From Shinella yambaruensis (GTDB lineage Bacteria > Pseudomonadota > Alphaproteobacteria > Rhizobiales > Rhizobiaceae): a DNA stretch of 64,000 bases. Shown in pieces: positions 44,501 to 52,014 of this stretch (the stretch's first letter is position 1; every line of letters begins with the position of its first letter). The notes beneath the pieces were generated by a model. The model did no database searches. It saw nothing but the letters and a program-made list of their open reading frames with translations, and was not told the origin of the DNA. A program made the translations under genes and the position numbers. Where the stretch lies: the NCBI RefSeq assembly GCF_022899355.1, contig NZ_JALJCK010000010.1:242909-306908 (forward strand), read 5' to 3'.

Positions 44501-47500
44501 CACGAGGACACCATCGATGCGTTCGGCGGCATTGCCGACCGTCATCTCGATCTGGGTGGCGCGGGCGATCAGCGTGTCGTCGATGCGGTCCGCCGCTTCC
44601 CCGGCAACGCGGGCGATCTGGTCGGCGCGGCTTGCCAGCGCGCCGTCGATGCGCTCGGCGGCTTCGCCGGTGACGCGCTCGATATCGCCGATGCGGCCGG
44701 AGAGGGCGCCTTCGATGCGCTCGGCAGCGCTGGCGCTGAGGCGCTCGATGTCGCCGACGCGGCCGGAAAGCGCGGCGGCGATGCGCGCCGTCGTCTCGTC
44801 GCCGATGCGCTCGACCTCGGCCATCGGCCGGGAGAGGGCGTCGGAGACGCGCAGCGAGACGTCGCCGCCGATGCGGTCGAGGTCGGTGAGGCGTTCCGAC
44901 AGCGTGTCGGAAATACGCGAGGCGGCGGTGTCGACGAGGCCGGAGACGTGATCGACGCTGTGCTCGATGCGGGCTTCCAGCTTGCCGAGATTCTCTTCGA
45001 GACGGCTGCCCGTCGTGTCGAAACGGTTGGCGACGTTGTCGACCGTCTGTTCCATGCGGTTGCCGAAGGTGTCGGCCGCATGAACGATCTTCGCGGAGGT
45101 TTCGACGAGGCGTTCGGCAACGGCGCCGACGCTTTCGCGCACGCGCTGGTCGAGCAGGGCGCCGCTGCCGTCGATGGTGCGGCGCAGGGCCTCCTCGTGC
45201 TGTTCCATCGACAGTTCCAGCATGCCGGCGCTGGTGGCGATCGAGGTGCCGATCGTGGTCACCTGGTCGTTCAGCGTCTCGGCGAGCTGGTTGCGGCCCT
45301 CGCTGATGGCGAGGTTGATCGCGTCAATGCGGTCGTCAAGCGTCGCGCGGATCTCGTCATGGGTGGAGGCGAGCGAACCGGCGAGCGTCGAGGCGCGGCC
45401 CGAGAGTTGCTCCATCGACAGTTCCAGCATGCCGGCGCTCGTGGCGATCGAGGTGCCGACGGAGGCGACCTGGTCGTTCAGCGTCTCGGCGAGCTGGTTG
45501 CGCCCCTCGCTGAAGGCGAGGTTGATCGCGCCGATGCGGTCGTCGAGCGTCGCGCGGATCTCGTCATGGGTGGAGACGAGCGAACCGGCGAGCGTCGAGG
45601 CGCGGTCCGAGAGCTGTTCCATCGACAGTTCCAGCATGCCGGCGCTGGTGGCGATCGAGGTACCGATGGTGGCGACCTGGTCGTTCAGCGTTTCGGCGAG
45701 CTGGCTGCGGCCCTCGCTGATGGCGAGATTGATCGCGTCGATGCGGTCGTCGAGCGTCGCGCGGATCTGCTCATGGGTGGAGACGAGGGAGCCGGCCAGC
45801 TCCGACGCGCGGCCGGAGAGCTGTTCGGCGATGTTGGCGGCGCGGCCGGAGAAGGCCTCGGCGAACTCGGCCGCCTGGCCGTGCAGGACGCCCGTGAGCT
45901 GCTGGTTGCCCTCGGACAGGACCGTCTCGACGCGGTCTGCCGCCGCATCGATCGCGGACTGCATGGCGCCGGCGCTGTTGGACAGAACCGATGCGAGATT
46001 GGCCGTGCGGCCGGTGATGGCGTCGTCGATCTGGCGGGCGGCGCCCGTCAGGGCGTTTTCGACCCGGCTGGCGGCTGCGCCGACGGACTGTTCGAGCTGG
46101 CTGCCGGTCTCGTTCAGCATGGAGGAGAGGGCGGCGGTGCGCTCGGAAAGCGCGCCGTCGATGCGGTTGTGGCTGGCGGCGATCGTCGAGGAGATCTCGT
46201 CGGCGCGGGCACCGAGCGCGTCTTCCATGCGGGCCTGGGCGGCCTCGATGCCGCTTGCAATCGCGGTGCTGCGGGAATCCAGCGCCTCCGTCAGGCGGCG
46301 CTCGCTGCCCGAAATGCTCTCCACCAGCGCGCTGGCGCGGGCGCCGAGCGCCTCTTCCATGCGGGCCTGGGCGGCCTCGATGTCGGTGGCGATCGCCGAG
46401 CCGCGGGAATCCAGCGCCTCCGTCAGGCGGCGTTCGCTGCCCGAAATGCTTTCCGCCAGCGCATCCGCGCGGCTGCCGAAGCCGCTCTCGATGCGGTTCT
46501 GCACCTCGGCGAGACCGCCGAGCAGGGCCGCGGACTTTTCCGACAGGACCGCGCCCATGCGCTCATGCGCACCGCTGACGGCGCTGGAGATGGCGTCGGC
46601 ATGGCCGGAAACGGCGTTTTCGATGACTTCCTGGCTGGTGGCGAGCGTGGTCGCGAGCGCGAAGGACTGGTCGGTGAGCGTGCTGCCGAGACGTTCGATG
46701 CTGGAGGTGAGGATGCCGTCCATCGCCTCGCGGCCGCTGGCGACCGTCTCGTTGATGCGCGCGAGGCTTTCCATCAGCTTGCTGTCGAGCGAGCCGGCGC
46801 GCTGGTCGAAGGCCTGGGCGAACTCTTCCACGCGCTGGTCGAAGGCGCCGGAGACCCGGCCGACGGTCGCCTGCATGCGCTCGTCGAAGAAGCCGGTGCG
46901 CAGGTCGAGGTCCATGACCGTGTCGTCGGCGGCGTTCTTGAGGCTCTGGCGGAACTGCGCGCCCTTCTCGTCGAGCGCGGCGTTCATCGCCTGGAGAACG
47001 TCGTCGAGGCCGCCGGTGACGGCCTGCTGGCCGATCGACAGGCTTTCGCTGATCTCGCGGGTGCGGGCGATCAGCGTCTCGTTGAGCTGCTTGGCGCGCT
47101 CGTTCAGCGCGGCGTTCAGCTTCTCGGTGTTCGTGTCGAGCGAGGTGGCGCGGGTCTCGAACTGCTGCAGGAGGTCGCGACCGCGGGAATCGAGGGTCTT
47201 GGTGAGCTGGTCGAGGCGGCTGTCGAACTCGTTGGCGAGCGCGAGGCCGGACGAGCTGAGCGTCGACAGCAGGCTGTCGGTACGGGCCGACAGCATGGCG
47301 CCGATCGTCTGCGTCGCGCTGTCGGATTTTTCCATCAGCATGGCGGCGCGGGTGTCGAGCATCGAGGCGAAGGCTTCGCCCGAGGTGGCGAGGCGCTGGG
47401 TGAGGTTGTCGCCGGCGCTTGCCAGCTCGTCCTTCAGCTGCTCGTGCGCGCCGGAGATGGAAGAGCGGATGCGCTCGGCGTGGCTGACGATGGCCTCGCG

Positions 47501-48289
47501 CTCGGCGCCGAGTTCCTGGACGAGGGTGCGCACGCGCATTTCGTTGTCGGAATAGCTGCGCTCTAGCGCGTTGACTTCCGAATGCACGAGGGTTTCGAGC
47601 TCGGTGGCGCGGGCGATCGTGCGCTCGATGCCTTCGTTCATCGCGGAGACTTCGCGGCGCACCGCCTGGCCGACGGCCATGATGCGGTCGCTGGCGACGG
47701 TTTCCGGCTCGGAGAGGCGGAGCGCGACCTCCGCCATGGAACGGGCGGCGCTGCGCAGTTCCTGGGCGCGGGAAATCATGATCGCGAAGGCGAAGAACAG
47801 CATGATCGGCATGACGATGGCGACGACCATGCCGATGGCGCCGGGCAGCGCCACGAGGTCGGCGACCGAGCGGATCTGCCAGATCTCGGGCGCATAGAGA
47901 AGGTTGGCGACGCCGAGACCGCCGATGACCCAGAGCACGGACATCAGGATGGCCATGCGGATCGAGGCGCGGCCCGAGCGCACGTCCAGCGATTTCAGGA
48001 TCGCGGCCGGCGTCTTGCGGGAGCCGTCGTTGGCCGGCGTGAAGGCAGGCGTCTTCGGCGCCTGCTCGGGACTGTGGCCCCGTGCGGTCTCGCCGGAAGC
48101 AGGGCGATTGGCAGGTTTTTCCTGCGTCTTGTTCGGAACGCTGTTAGCTGGTTCGGGCACATGGGCTTCCGAAGCGTCCTTCTTCGAGGGCGTCTCCGGC
48201 GCTAGATCGTCAAAGTCGATTTTCAATGCTTCTTCAAGGGCCTGGAAGGCCTTGTCGTCGATCGACTCGGTGGACTTGTTCGTCGCCAT
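41573..48289 (-). CDS. gpr: Giant apolipoprotein-like coiled-coil protein, growth pole ring (GPR/RgsE) type
   Basis: This is a 2238-residue protein. A disordered N-terminus (about 1-110, Pro/Ala/Lys-rich) is followed by two membrane helices (about 115-140, LMSVLWVIGGLGVANLLYA; about 155-180, IGMVVAIVMPIMLFFAFAIM). Some 1850 residues of helical repeats follow: 44-, 69- and 22-residue units, the last as in apolipoprotein A. The C-terminal 130 residues (SLSVDIARAIDHDASVDLWRRYQRGERDVF...) are globular and look conserved. Size, order and repeat type match the growth pole ring protein of Agrobacterium (about 2100 residues) and RgsE of Sinorhizobium, needed for polar growth. Start ATG at 48289. Confidence 0.85.
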   Translation of the reverse strand: MATNKSTESIDDKAFQALEEALKIDFDDLAPETPSKKDASEAHVPEPANSVPNKTQEKPANRPASGETARGHSPEQAPKTPAFTPANDGSRKTPAAILKSLDVRSGRASIRMAILMSVLWVIGGLGVANLLYAPEIWQIRSVADLVALPGAIGMVVAIVMPIMLFFAFAIMISRAQELRSAARSMAEVALRLSEPETVASDRIMAVGQAVRREVSAMNEGIERTIARATELETLVHSEVNALERSYSDNEMRVRTLVQELGAEREAIVSHAERIRSSISGAHEQLKDELASAGDNLTQRLATSGEAFASMLDTRAAMLMEKSDSATQTIGAMLSARTDSLLSTLSSSGLALANEFDSRLDQLTKTLDSRGRDLLQQFETRATSLDTNTEKLNAALNERAKQLNETLIARTREISESLSIGQQAVTGGLDDVLQAMNAALDEKGAQFRQSLKNAADDTVMDLDLRTGFFDERMQATVGRVSGAFDQRVEEFAQAFDQRAGSLDSKLMESLARINETVASGREAMDGILTSSIERLGSTLTDQSFALATTLATSQEVIENAVSGHADAISSAVSGAHERMGAVLSEKSAALLGGLAEVQNRIESGFGSRADALAESISGSERRLTEALDSRGSAIATDIEAAQARMEEALGARASALVESISGSERRLTEALDSRSTAIASGIEAAQARMEDALGARADEISSTIAASHNRIDGALSERTAALSSMLNETGSQLEQSVGAAASRVENALTGAARQIDDAITGRTANLASVLSNSAGAMQSAIDAAADRVETVLSEGNQQLTGVLHGQAAEFAEAFSGRAANIAEQLSGRASELAGSLVSTHEQIRATLDDRIDAINLAISEGRSQLAETLNDQVATIGTSIATSAGMLELSMEQLSDRASTLAGSLVSTHDEIRATLDDRIGAINLAFSEGRNQLAETLNDQVASVGTSIATSAGMLELSMEQLSGRASTLAGSLASTHDEIRATLDDRIDAINLAISEGRNQLAETLNDQVTTIGTSIATSAGMLELSMEQHEEALRRTIDGSGALLDQRVRESVGAVAERLVETSAKIVHAADTFGNRMEQTVDNVANRFDTTGSRLEENLGKLEARIEHSVDHVSGLVDTAASRISDTLSERLTDLDRIGGDVSLRVSDALSRPMAEVERIGDETTARIAAALSGRVGDIERLSASAAERIEGALSGRIGDIERVTGEAAERIDGALASRADQIARVAGEAADRIDDTLIARATQIEMTVGNAAERIDGVLVGRVDEINRVVGQVADRIDDTLLARATQIELTVGNAAERIDGALVGRVDEISRTVGEAAERLEGTLLNRASQIETTVGNAAERIDGALVNRADEISRAVGEAAERIDGTLSNRAGEIARIAGEAAERIDSTLTARTGDIERVTGEAAERIAGTIDEKTGRIEERLGTMDRALTIGLDNVNRTIDGKAAGLAATLRDAVSQAAQDMDAEAIRSAQSLAKTGEEFASLSSSLRGAVSRAAQEMGAEAQRAAENIARTGEEFAGNLSARNEAFARAVEETTSTAVARFAETESRLADQAQSLRAGLGDVEKALEARGASIRSTLDERTRELNSMLASRTEELARLIDEEARPVIDSYAAVGREAAEGIGGVARDAAERISGVARESAERLRNENAALINAISARTADTLAAITSRTEEAAGTMREIESGLAANVESLIARLSESNGAIAGIVDAASQTLGAIDGRLTSTAERFSTSAERASDMVSTTSRLLEGKVDRLSDISAGTLSQIGSIVGRFEDHSKILSQASDLLAAAQSNLVSTLEERQDALRSLSVGLVQRSEEIEKTMQSLEGMVEGAFSRAEERSNLIAGNLRGGIQSSFAEVGRILSDTEKRAEAAANSLREQLMKAGEEAGQSVEGSFARAEERTKEVANRLRGSVGASLSDVDRLLAESGKKSEAATTVMRETLREAVEEAVGKFSGATEEIRRAAADIRKELDQTRGELKRGAFDLPEEAKENAAQMRRAVSEQIKALQDLSDIIGKSSSALEVSRPAVVQAKVVQQQQPVQETRVEPRREEPVQLRGSLGLERAAAATVPQPLPAETEAKTAGEGGWMRDLLRGAVSREEAQFGQPRTDGQAARPDNRNPRHVVESLNSLSVDIARAIDHDASVDLWRRYQRGERDVFTRRLYTLKGQQTFDEIKRKYEREPEFRTAVDRYISDFEKLLADVARNDRDKVMTQTYLTSDTGKVYTMLAHAAGRFS
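44020..44878 (-). repeat. Thirteen tandem 22-residue repeats inside the growth-pole-ring-type gene
   Basis: The encoded segment is an unbroken run of 22-residue units of the form VGEAAERIDGTLxxR...EI-R (VGNAAERIDGALVGR, VGQVADRIDDTLLAR, VGEAAERLEGTLLNR and so on). No gap residues fall between units. The period (66 bp) equals that of amphipathic helices in apolipoprotein A-I. The units differ at the DNA level enough to be old. Confidence 0.8.
45190..45810 (-). repeat. Three near-identical 207-bp (69-residue) tandem repeats in the same gene
   Basis: Three in-frame copies share MLELSMEQLS, STHDEIRATLDDRI, NLAxSEGRNQLAETLNDQV and GTSIATSAG. Equivalent ATG codons lie at 45208, 45415 and 45622 (top coordinate), exactly 207 bp apart. 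Copies are nearly identical in DNA, so duplication or gene conversion is recent. Strains may differ in copy number here. Confidence 0.85.
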
Positions 48290-48480
48290 GCGGTTACGCC
48301 TCGTTACCATATCCGGGATCGGGCTTCATGCGCGCTGCCGCTGCTCAGGCGCATTCGAACCGGTCCGGTTGGTGGCCGGTCTTGCTGCATACCCTCATGG
48401 CAAGCAGCGTCCGGACCGCCGTTCATTCCAAATTCGCTCGATAGACCGAAAAGGCGAAGCGGTGTATCTCCGCCCAAGGC

Positions 48481-48645
48481 TTATCCACCGGGACTATCCG
48501 GTCGTATCGTAGTGACACATTAGCCTGTATCACACAATTCATTGCCATCTCCCTTCGCCCGAAACTTAACAGGAAGTTAATATCGGGCGATTCTGTATCG
48601 CGATGGAAACCTTGCGAAAAAGGCAATTTTTCAGCCGTTAACCAT
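48481..48645. promoter_or_regulatory. Putative cell-cycle control region: DnaA-box-like and CtrA-type sites
   Basis: The 529-bp divergent gap between the growth-pole gene and the HPt gene carries three motifs. TTATCCACC at 48481-48489 matches a DnaA box at eight of nine bases. TTAACAGGAAGTTAA at 48566-48580 is an exact TTAA-N7-TTAA CtrA site. TTAACCAT at 48638-48645 is a CtrA half-site. TTAA is rare in this GC-rich DNA. CtrA control of either or both genes is a fair inference. Confidence 0.55.
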
Positions 48646-48818
48646 AGTTTGCGATTCATGCCCATTTTGCGCCGTCTTTTAATCGGATAGCCGCGCCGGC
48701 CGCGCAGAATGGCTGTCCCATGTCCCTGTACGGAGCGGCGAGTACACCCGTCCCGCATCGACATCTGCGTGCACCACAAGGAAACAAGCGTAAACCGCGT
48801 CTATAAGGATATTGGCAA

Positions 48819-49187
48819 ATGGCAGCGCTCAACATCGCATTCGAGGCGCCCGACAATGCAGGCGGCATGTCCCATTCCGGGGAAAAGCCGATCGATCTGG
48901 TACATCTGGCCCGCCAGACCATGGGCGACAAGGGGCTGGAGTTGGAAGTGCTGCAGATGTTCGCACGGCAGGCCCGCGCGAGCATGAAGGAACTGGCGGC
49001 CTCGGAAGGCGCGGCGCGGAGCGCGGCCGCCCACCGTCTCAAGGGCTCCGCCCAGTCCGTCGGCGCCACCGCCGTCAGCAAGACGGCCGCGGCGCTCGAG
49101 GACAATCCGGCCGATGCCATCGCGCTGGCCGGCGTCGCCGCCGCCGTGGTCGAGGCGGAAAACTTCATCCTGAAACTCTGCCGCTGA
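48819..49187 (+). CDS. Histidine phosphotransfer (HPt) domain protein
   Basis: This is a 122-residue stand-alone HPt domain. The phospho-accepting His is in AAHRLKGSAQSVGA (about residue 72), set in a helical bundle with the upstream LVHLARQTMGDKGLELEVLQMFARQAR typical of HPt. It would relay phosphate between a hybrid kinase and a response regulator. No kinase or receiver gene adjoins, so the partners are unknown. It is not ChpT, which is larger with a second, degenerate ATPase-like domain. Start ATG; a CtrA-type site lies about 240 bases upstream. Confidence 0.88.
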   Translation: MAALNIAFEAPDNAGGMSHSGEKPIDLVHLARQTMGDKGLELEVLQMFARQARASMKELAASEGAARSAAAHRLKGSAQSVGATAVSKTAAALEDNPADAIALAGVAAAVVEAENFILKLCR

Positions 49188-49511
49188 TCGTCGCAGGTCC
49201 TGCCGCCTGCCTGAAGCGCACGGCGATCCGACAGATCCGCTCCCTGCGCTTCAGGCCCTTGCTTCACCGCCCGTCGTTGCCGCGAAACCACCGCGCCCGT
49301 TGCGCGACGGGCTTTAGCGCTACGGGAAAAGCCGGCGTCGCACCCGGACCATCCGGAACCTGCCGGGCGCGCGATGTTGACTGGGGAGGGGTTTTGTTGG
49401 AAACGTCCGCGGAAAACCGGCGGGCCGACCACCTTTCCGCCGGCCGTTCATTCGTCCGCCCGGGCAGCGCCATCGCCCGCCCTGGGCAGTCTTGAGGATC
49501 CGGAAGCCATC
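49188..49511. other. 324-bp intergenic region, no gene seen
   Basis: This lies between the HPt and ferredoxin genes. A small hairpin GCCCGT/ACGGGC (49295-49312) followed by TTTA could weakly end the HPt transcript. No known RNA, repeat or convincing small gene was seen. Open frames here, including one in frame with the ferredoxin gene, lack a ribosome-binding site and look non-coding. Confidence 0.45.
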
Positions 49512-49832
49512 ATGAGCAAACTCACCATCGTCGCCTTCGACGGCACGCGCCACGAACTGGATGTCGCCGACGGCTCCACGGTCATGGAAAATGCCGTGCG
49601 CAACTCCGTGCCCGGCATCGAGGCCGAGTGCGGCGGCGCCTGTGCCTGTGCGACCTGTCATGTCTATGTCGACGACGCCTGGAGCGCGACCGTCGGCCCG
49701 CCGGAAGCGATGGAAGAGGACATGCTGGACTTCGCCTACGAGGTGCGCCCGACCTCGCGGCTCTCCTGTCAGATCAAGATGTCGGATGCGCTCGACGGGC
49801 TCGTGGTCCACGTTCCCGAACGCCAGGCCTGA
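49512..49832 (+). CDS. [2Fe-2S] ferredoxin, adrenodoxin type
   Basis: This is a 106-residue electron carrier. Cluster cysteines are in [15 protein letters not shown] (C-x5-C-x2-C, with an extra Cys between) and [31 protein letters not shown] is a strong match to adrenodoxin-type ferredoxins, which serve cytochromes P450, Fe-S assembly or other oxygenases. It stands alone, so the partner is unknown. Start ATG at 49512. A terminator follows. Confidence 0.95.
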   Translation: MSKLTIVAFDGTRHELDVADGSTVMENAVRNSVPGIEAECGGACACATCHVYVDDAWSATVGPPEAMEEDMLDFAYEVRPTSRLSCQIKMSDALDGLVVHVPERQA

Positions 49833-49859
49833 CATCTTTCCTTCAGACTGACGGAAGCA

Positions 49860-49895
49860 CCGGCCGAATCCGATCCGGGTTCGGCCGGCATTTTG
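49860..49895 (+). terminator. Probable terminator of the ferredoxin gene
   Basis: CCGGCCGAA and TTCGGCCGG (49860-49868 and 49880-49888) form a nine-base stem with an eleven-base loop, then CATTTTG. It lies 27 bases after the ferredoxin stop. Confidence 0.7.
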
Positions 49896-49959
49896 CGTCT
49901 CTTCTTCGCGCATGAAGAAAAGATCGCGGGTTTCTGCGGGCTCGCAAGAATAGAAGGGC

Positions 49960-50090
49960 AAAAAAAGAGCCTCGCCGGTCGGTCAGGACGAGCGAGGCCA
50001 GGAGGGCGCATCGCAGGCAGGAGAGGGAGGAGACACCTGCTGCTTTGGTAAGGACGCGCCAGGAGAACCTGTTACAAACCGCTTCATGCA
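49960..50090 (-). ncRNA. Candidate small RNA rich in anti-Shine-Dalgarno motifs
   Basis: On the minus strand a terminator-like hairpin (GCCTCGC 49969-49975 with GCGAGGC 49992-49998) is followed by TCTTTTTTT, but no gene precedes it on that strand. The 90 bases before it contain GTTCTCCTGG, GTCTCCTCCCTCTCCTGCC and GCCCTCCTGG. Such C/U-rich motifs are loops of several rhizobial and other alphaproteobacterial sRNAs that pair with ribosome-binding sites. The 5' end is not defined and no clear promoter was seen. Confidence 0.38.
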
Positions 50091-50192
50091 ACTTCGGGAA
50101 GGAAAATCGTCTTCCCGTTCACTGTTGGTATAAAAATACGGCGATTTGCGGAATTGCGCTATCGCTAAAACTAACCAGTCATTTCATGCATG

Positions 50193-50217
50193 AAAAAGCG
50201 CCCGGGCCTTGGCCCGG
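50193..50217 (-). terminator. Rho-independent terminator of the DUF922 gene
   Basis: CCGGGCC and GGCCCGG (50202-50217) form a stem with a two-base apparent loop. On the minus strand GCGC and five T residues follow. It is about 50 bases beyond the DUF922 gene's stop. Confidence 0.78.
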
Positions 50218-50268
50218 TCCCGTTCCACTGAAGCTCTTCCAGGAAATACCTGCCTGCAGCGCGCGCCT

Positions 50269-50880
50269 TTACTCGGCGCGGTTCTTCAGCCGGTGCACCA
50301 GGAGGCGCATCATCCGGTCGTTGAAGTTCTTCGATTCGATGCGGTCGAAGCGCGCCTGGTCGGCATCGTGCTTCGACACGGCGTCGGCCGTCGCCCGGTC
50401 GACGCGCGCCTGCATGCGCTCGCAATCGGCTTCGGGCCGCAGGGTCTTCAGCGTGCGTTCCAGGTTGCGGGCGTGGGTGCGGGCGATTTCGGCGTGGCGC
50501 TCCTCATGGCGCTTGATGTCGCTCGAAAGCGTGTCCCAGATGAGCGCGAGCGACGGGGTGGCGCGCTTGCGGTTCTTCCAGCGCGGCAGGATGATCTCGG
50601 TGGAGAGGGTCACCCGCGCCTCGCCGACGGCGCAGCGGCTGCCGCGGCGCACATAGGTCACCGAGCCGCCCCATTTGATCCGGGTGGCGCCGGGGTGGCG
50701 CGAGCCGCTGCGCTTCATCACCGGTCCGCGTTTCGACAGCTCCTCGTCGAGCTCGGCCGCCGTGCGCCCGCCGACGGAAAAATAGGCGAAGGATTTCGAG
50801 GTGATGGTCTCGGCGCGGGCCGGCGGGACGGCGAGGCAGGCGAGGGCGGCAAGGGCCATCAGGCGGGCGATGGTCGTCAT
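50269..50880 (-). CDS. DUF922 protein, putative secreted zinc protease
   Basis: This is a 203-residue exported protein with signal peptide LMALAALACLAVPPARA. The zinc-protease motif is HEERH in SSDIKRHEERHAEIARTHA, near residue 125. FAYFSVGGRTAAELDEELSKRGP at the start of the mature part is typical of DUF922. Two cysteines (SRCAVGE, ADCERM) may pair. Family members are predicted periplasmic proteases without known targets. Start ATG; monocistronic with its own terminator. Confidence 0.87.
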   Translation of the reverse strand: MTTIARLMALAALACLAVPPARAETITSKSFAYFSVGGRTAAELDEELSKRGPVMKRSGSRHPGATRIKWGGSVTYVRRGSRCAVGEARVTLSTEIILPRWKNRKRATPSLALIWDTLSSDIKRHEERHAEIARTHARNLERTLKTLRPEADCERMQARVDRATADAVSKHDADQARFDRIESKNFNDRMMRLLVHRLKNRAE

Positions 50881-51006
50881 TCAGTCAGCATTCCTTTCGC
50901 CACCGGATCGTCCGATGCACAGGCCGGCTGAAGGCGCCGGTTGAACTTCCCCCAAGCTTGGGGCATAGGCACGGCGAGCGCAACACCCTTTCCGGGATGC
51001 CGCTCG

Positions 51007-51050
51007 ATACCCTTAACTTCAAACCCGTTGATTTAAAGCTAAGGGTGTCG
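51007..51050. promoter_or_regulatory. Imperfect inverted repeat upstream of folP
   Basis: GATACCCTTAACTT and AAGCTAAGGGTGTC (51007-51020 and 51037-51050) pair at 12 of 14 positions across a 16-base AT-rich loop, about 70 bases before the folP start. A separate perfect palindrome CCCCAAGCTTGGGG lies at 50950-50963. Either may be an operator or an RNA hairpin in the fol leader; there is no T-run. Role unknown. Confidence 0.35.
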
Positions 51051-51118
51051 GGGAGATTCTAACGTATCGTAGCGTCCCCGGCGTGCGGCGCCGTCGTTGA
51101 CTGCGGGAGGAAACCGCC

Positions 51119-51991
51119 ATGTTCTCGCCATTCGAACCCTTTCGCTGGGCGCTCGCCCATGGCCGGTCCCTGGAGCTGGGCCCGCGCGGCATTCTGATGG
51201 CGATCGTCAACGTGACGCCGGATTCCTTTTCCGACGGCGGCCGGTTCGACAGCGCCGACAAGGCCGTGGCGCAGGCCATCCTCTGTCTCGAAGAGGGAGC
51301 CGAGATCGTCGATATCGGCGGGGAATCGACGCGCCCCGGCGCGGCTGCCGTGTCGGCGGCGGAGGAGCAGGACCGCATCCTGCCCGTCATCGAGGCGCTT
51401 TCTGGCACGACGGACGCGCTCATCTCCGTCGATACCTACCGGGCCGAGACGGCGCGGCTTGCCGTTGCGGCCGGCGCCCATATCGTCAACGACGTGCACG
51501 GCCTGCAGCGCGAACCCGACATTGCCGTCGTTGCCGCCGAAACCGGGGCGGGGCTCTGCATCATGCATACCGGCCGTGACCGCGAGAAGCGGCCGGATGT
51601 GGTGGAGGACCAGTATCTCTTCCTCGGCCGCTCGCTGGAGATCGCCCGGGCCGCGGGCATCGCGCGCGAGGCCATGGTGCTCGATCCGGGCTTCGGCTTT
51701 GCCAAGGATACGGAGGAGAACCTCGAACTGATGGCGCGTTTCGGCGAGCTTTACGGCTTCGAACTGCCCATCCTGGCCGGCACGTCGCGCAAGCGCTTTA
51801 TCGGCGCCGTCACGGGGCGCGAGGCGGAAGGCCGGGATGCCGGCACGGCCGCCACCACCGCGCTGCTGCGGGCCGCCGGCGCGGCGGTCTTCAGGGTGCA
51901 CGATGTCGCAATCAACAGGGATGCGCTGGCGATGGCGGATGCTATGCTCGCCGCGGGGCGCAAGGTGACGGCACGCGAGGCGCGCGCCTGA
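51119..51991 (+). CDS. folP: Dihydropteroate synthase
   Basis: This is a 290-residue TIM-barrel enzyme joining p-aminobenzoate to 6-hydroxymethyl-dihydropterin diphosphate, the sulfonamide target. Landmarks are GILMAIVNVTPDSFSDGG, EIVDIGGESTRPGA, ISVDTYRAE, HIVNDVHGL, VLDPGFGFAKDTEENL and LAGTSRKRFIGAV. Length is normal. Start ATG behind GGGAGGAAACC. It is followed after 23 bases by folB and then folK, which act just before it in the pathway. Confidence 0.97.
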   Translation: MFSPFEPFRWALAHGRSLELGPRGILMAIVNVTPDSFSDGGRFDSADKAVAQAILCLEEGAEIVDIGGESTRPGAAAVSAAEEQDRILPVIEALSGTTDALISVDTYRAETARLAVAAGAHIVNDVHGLQREPDIAVVAAETGAGLCIMHTGRDREKRPDVVEDQYLFLGRSLEIARAAGIAREAMVLDPGFGFAKDTEENLELMARFGELYGFELPILAGTSRKRFIGAVTGREAEGRDAGTAATTALLRAAGAAVFRVHDVAINRDALAMADAMLAAGRKVTAREARA

Positions 51992-52014
51992 CAGGCAGCC
52001 AGACAGGAAAGACC

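Noticed and set aside
44948..47566. Open frames of 872 and 793 codons on the plus strand opposite the growth-pole gene
   Set aside because: They mirror the repeats of the real gene, have no ribosome-binding site and show composition (runs of Ala-Gly-Arg or Ser-Arg) expected from antisense of GC-rich coding DNA.
48819..49187. Calling the HPt protein ChpT of the CckA pathway
   Set aside because: ChpT is about 200 residues or more with a second domain; this protein is a single HPt domain of 122 residues.
49295..49315. Terminator after the HPt gene
   Set aside because: Stem of six bases and only TTT, over 100 bases after the stop; too weak to call.
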